Under the pieces are notes generated by a model. It saw only the letters and a program-made list of their open reading frames with translations, did not search any database and was not told the DNA's origin. A stretch of 15,982 nt of DNA from the NCBI GenBank assembly GCA_900550145.1, contig URRF01000028.1, positions 1-15,982 of the forward strand. The letters run 5' to 3'. The stretch comes from an uncultured Mollicutes bacterium. GTDB taxonomy: Bacteria; Bacillota_I; Bacilli_A; RF39; UBA660. Below, piece after piece: positions 14,859 to 15,982 of this stretch (positions within the stretch are counted from its first letter, which is position 1; each line of letters starts with the position of its first letter). A program made the translations under genes and the position numbers.

Positions 14859-15215
14859 ATGGCACAGTATAAAGTTGGTAAAATAGTTAAAGGTACAATA
14901 ACTGGTGTAGAAAAGTATGGTATATTTGTTAATCTTGATAATTTCTATAGTGGATTAATCCATATATCAGAAATGTCTGATGATTTTGTTAAAAATACAG
15001 GAGATTACGGAGAAGTAGGAGAACTTATTATAGCAAGAATTATCGAAATTGATGAAACGACAAATCATGTGAAGTTATCAATAAAAGGTATAAACCATAG
15101 AGTAAATAGTAAGAATAAAAAAACCAAAATTAAAGAAACTGGGACTGGTTTTGAACCACTAATTAACAATTTAGAGTACTGGATAACAGAAAAACTTCAT
15201 GAAATAGATAGTTAG
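14859..15215 (+). CDS. cvfD: S1 RNA-binding-domain protein, CvfD/YugI (general stress protein 13) type
   Basis: A 118-residue cytoplasmic protein. Residues 5-78 form an S1 (OB-fold) domain: VGKIVKGTITGVEKYGIFV (7-25), GLIHISEMSD (32-41), then VGELIIARIIEID and VKLSIKG. The rest is a basic linker plus GFEPLINNLEYWITEKL (98-114), which corresponds to the conserved C-terminal helix of YugI/CvfD and separates it from ribosomal protein S1. CvfD-type proteins bind RNA or ribosomes and affect post-transcriptional control and cold or stress survival. I chose ATG 14859, which has AGGTGTGAT ahead, over an in-frame ATG at 14841 that has no ribosome site and would add the atypical MCMRCD. Confidence 0.83.
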   Translation: MAQYKVGKIVKGTITGVEKYGIFVNLDNFYSGLIHISEMSDDFVKNTGDYGEVGELIIARIIEIDETTNHVKLSIKGINHRVNSKNKKTKIKETGTGFEPLINNLEYWITEKLHEIDS

Positions 15216-15218
15216 GTA

Positions 15219-15248
15219 TTGACAACACAGCCAAACATTTGGTATATT
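15219..15248 (+). promoter_or_regulatory. Promoter of the tRNA operon
   Basis: A perfect TTGACA (15219-15224), 18 bases, TATATT (15243-15248), ending 22 bases before the first tRNA. It begins right after the cvfD stop. Confidence 0.75.
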
Positions 15249-15270
15249 AATATACGTCAATTGAAGTTTT

Positions 15271-15347
15271 GGAGGATTAGCTCAGTTGGTTAGAGCACCT
15301 GCCTTACAAGCAGGGGGTCATAGGTTCGAGTCCTATATCCTCCACCA
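15271..15347 (+). tRNA. tRNA-Val (anticodon TAC)
   Basis: A full cloverleaf: acceptor GGAGGAT with ATCCTCC, D arm with GCTCAGTTGGTTAGAGC, anticodon stem CCTGC/GCAGG around loop CTTACAA, T arm ATAGG-TTCGAGT-CCTAT, and encoded CCA. It is the first of four closely packed tRNAs, three bases before the next. Confidence 0.97.
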
Positions 15348-15350
15348 TGT

Positions 15351-15426
<76 letters not shown>

Positions 15427-15434
15427 TTTTTAAT

Positions 15435-15518
15435 GGAGAGATAGCGAAGTGGCTAAACGCGACAGACTGTAAATCTGTTCCTTCGGGTTCGATGGTTCGA
15501 ATCCATCTCTCTCCACCA
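15435..15518 (+). tRNA. tRNA-Tyr (anticodon GTA)
   Basis: Acceptor GGAGAGA pairs with TCTCTCC, anticodon loop CTGTAAA sits between CAGA and TCTG, there is a long class II variable arm with CCTTCGGG, T arm GATGG-TTCGAAT-CCATC, and CCA is encoded. Confidence 0.97.
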
Positions 15519-15523
15519 GTGAT

Positions 15524-15598
15524 TGCCTCGTAGCCAAGTGGTAAGGCACGAGACTTTGACTCTCGCATGCGCTAGTTCGAATCTAGCCAGCCCAACCA
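15524..15598 (+). tRNA. tRNA-Gln (anticodon TTG) with a mispaired acceptor stem
   Basis: From the D arm on it is a standard tRNA-Gln: GCCAAGTGGTAAGGC, anticodon stem CGAGA/TCTCG with loop CTTTGAC, T arm GCTAG-TTCGAAT-CTAGC, 3' acceptor strand CAGCCCA, discriminator A and CCA. The 5' acceptor strand should be TGGGCTG but reads TGCCTCG. Pairs 1, 2 and 7 form, 5 is a wobble, and 3, 4 and 6 (C-C, C-C, C-A) fail. Also, 15527-15531 (CTCGT) can pair with 15548-15552 (ACGAG), a competing fold. It may be non-functional, repaired after transcription, or a sequence error. Confidence 0.8.
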
Positions 15599-15604
15599 TA
15601 AGAT

Positions 15605-15655
15605 GAAAATTATCTAGTTAAACTCTTTTGAGCTTTAAATATGATAATTTTTTAT
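15605..15655 (+). terminator. Terminator of the tRNA operon
   Basis: AAAATTATC (15606-15614) pairs with GATAATTTT (15643-15651) and a T run follows. Inside the long loop TTAAA-CTC and GAG-C-TTTAA form a second stem with a TTTT loop and one bulge, so the whole is an extended hairpin. Confidence 0.75.
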
Positions 15656-15687
15656 TTTTATATGAAAACATGCAGAAGGGAAGAAAT

Positions 15688-15982
15688 ATGAGAAACAGAA
15701 GAAATAACAGAAAAAGAAATAGCGTATTAGATACCATAACTAATAAAAATTTTATTATAATTTGCGTTATACTAATAGCAGTAATTGTAATATCAACCAC
15801 ATTTATCAAATATAGACAATATCAAGATAAGATGTTAATAGCTAAACAAGCGGAAGAACTAGCAAAGCAGACAGAAGAAATATTTACAGCAATGGAATAC
15901 ACTCTTAAAAACCCAGAAGAAAGTTCAACCGGAGAAGTAAGAAGAACAACTGCAAAAATTGCTGCGGTAGGAGATATTTTAT
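15688..15982 (+). CDS. CapA-family membrane-anchored protein, N-terminus only
   Basis: ATG 15688 opens a frame that runs off the right edge after 98 codons. It has a very basic cytoplasmic start (MRNRRNNRKRN), one membrane helix at about 21-40, a charged helical linker (KQAEELAKQTEEIF), and at residues 86-98 the sequence RTTAKIAAVGDIL. This KIAAVGDI-type beta strand is how the catalytic-like domain of CapA / PgsA-type poly-gamma-glutamate synthesis proteins and their metallophosphatase-fold relatives begins, usually after such an anchor. An extracytoplasmic domain linked to capsule or envelope polymer is inferred. GAAGGGAAG precedes the ATG. Only the first strand of the domain is visible, so the family is tentative. 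Confidence 0.6.
   Translation, partial: MRNRRNNRKRNSVLDTITNKNFIIICVILIAVIVISTTFIKYRQYQDKMLIAKQAEELAKQTEEIFTAMEYTLKNPEESSTGEVRRTTAKIAAVGDIL

Noticed and set aside
15618..15809. Minus-strand hydrophobic ORF opposite the CapA-family gene start
   Set aside because: It mirrors the membrane helix and basic N-terminus of the plus-strand gene and overlaps the tRNA-operon terminator.

Overview
The window holds two unlike pieces of DNA that meet near position 4823-4847. Everything right of that point (about 4823-15982) looks like a chromosome segment from a very AT-rich, walled Bacillota (Firmicutes) bacterium, possibly one of the small-genome uncultured Bacilli/Erysipelotrichia-like gut lineages; that placement is inference. 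The support is the conserved Firmicutes gene order recU-pbp1A, gpsB-rnpB, rodZ-pgsA-recA-rny, strong Shine-Dalgarno sequences (AGGAGG, AGGTG, GGTGAT), class B RNase P RNA, an RNase Y gene and many intrinsic terminators. Everything left of it (1-4822) is minus-strand phage structural genes with visibly more G+C, no Shine-Dalgarno sequences, collagen-like and Bacteroidetes-type Ig/BACON repeats, and a tail protein of a style I associate with crAss-like and other Bacteroides phages. The left piece is cut inside a phage gene, so a metagenomic assembly chimera is the simplest reading; a real recombination is the alternative.

Layout, left to right: the N-terminal 1082 residues of a very large tail/receptor-binding protein (minus, running off the left edge); an intergenic hairpin; a 460-residue Ig/BACON-domain protein (minus); the 3' stub of a third phage gene (minus); the junction; a class A penicillin-binding protein and recU as a two-gene minus-strand operon; a divergent region with a 12-bp palindrome, a 29-codon ORF and a holin-like small membrane protein; gpsB; rnpB; rodZ-like and pgsA; a terminator; recA with a LexA-like box; a terminator; rny with its own promoter; a terminator; a YutH/CotS-like kinase-fold gene converging on a NifU-domain gene; a divergent cvfD/yugI-like S1 gene; a Val-Thr-Tyr-Gln tRNA operon with promoter and terminator; and the start of a CapA-family membrane-anchored protein cut by the right edge.

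The chromosomal genes are housekeeping functions: wall growth and division (class A PBP, GpsB, RodZ-like), recombination and repair (RecU, RecA), membrane lipid synthesis (PgsA), RNA processing and decay (RNase P RNA, RNase Y), Fe-S assembly (NifU domain), ribosome-associated S1 protein and translation (tRNAs). I found no convincing new defence or mobile system. The points most worth checking are the phage/chromosome junction, a tRNA-Gln whose acceptor stem does not pair, an extra membrane hairpin on the PBP with a possible internal start, and the holin-like small gene with a stop codon in frame upstream.
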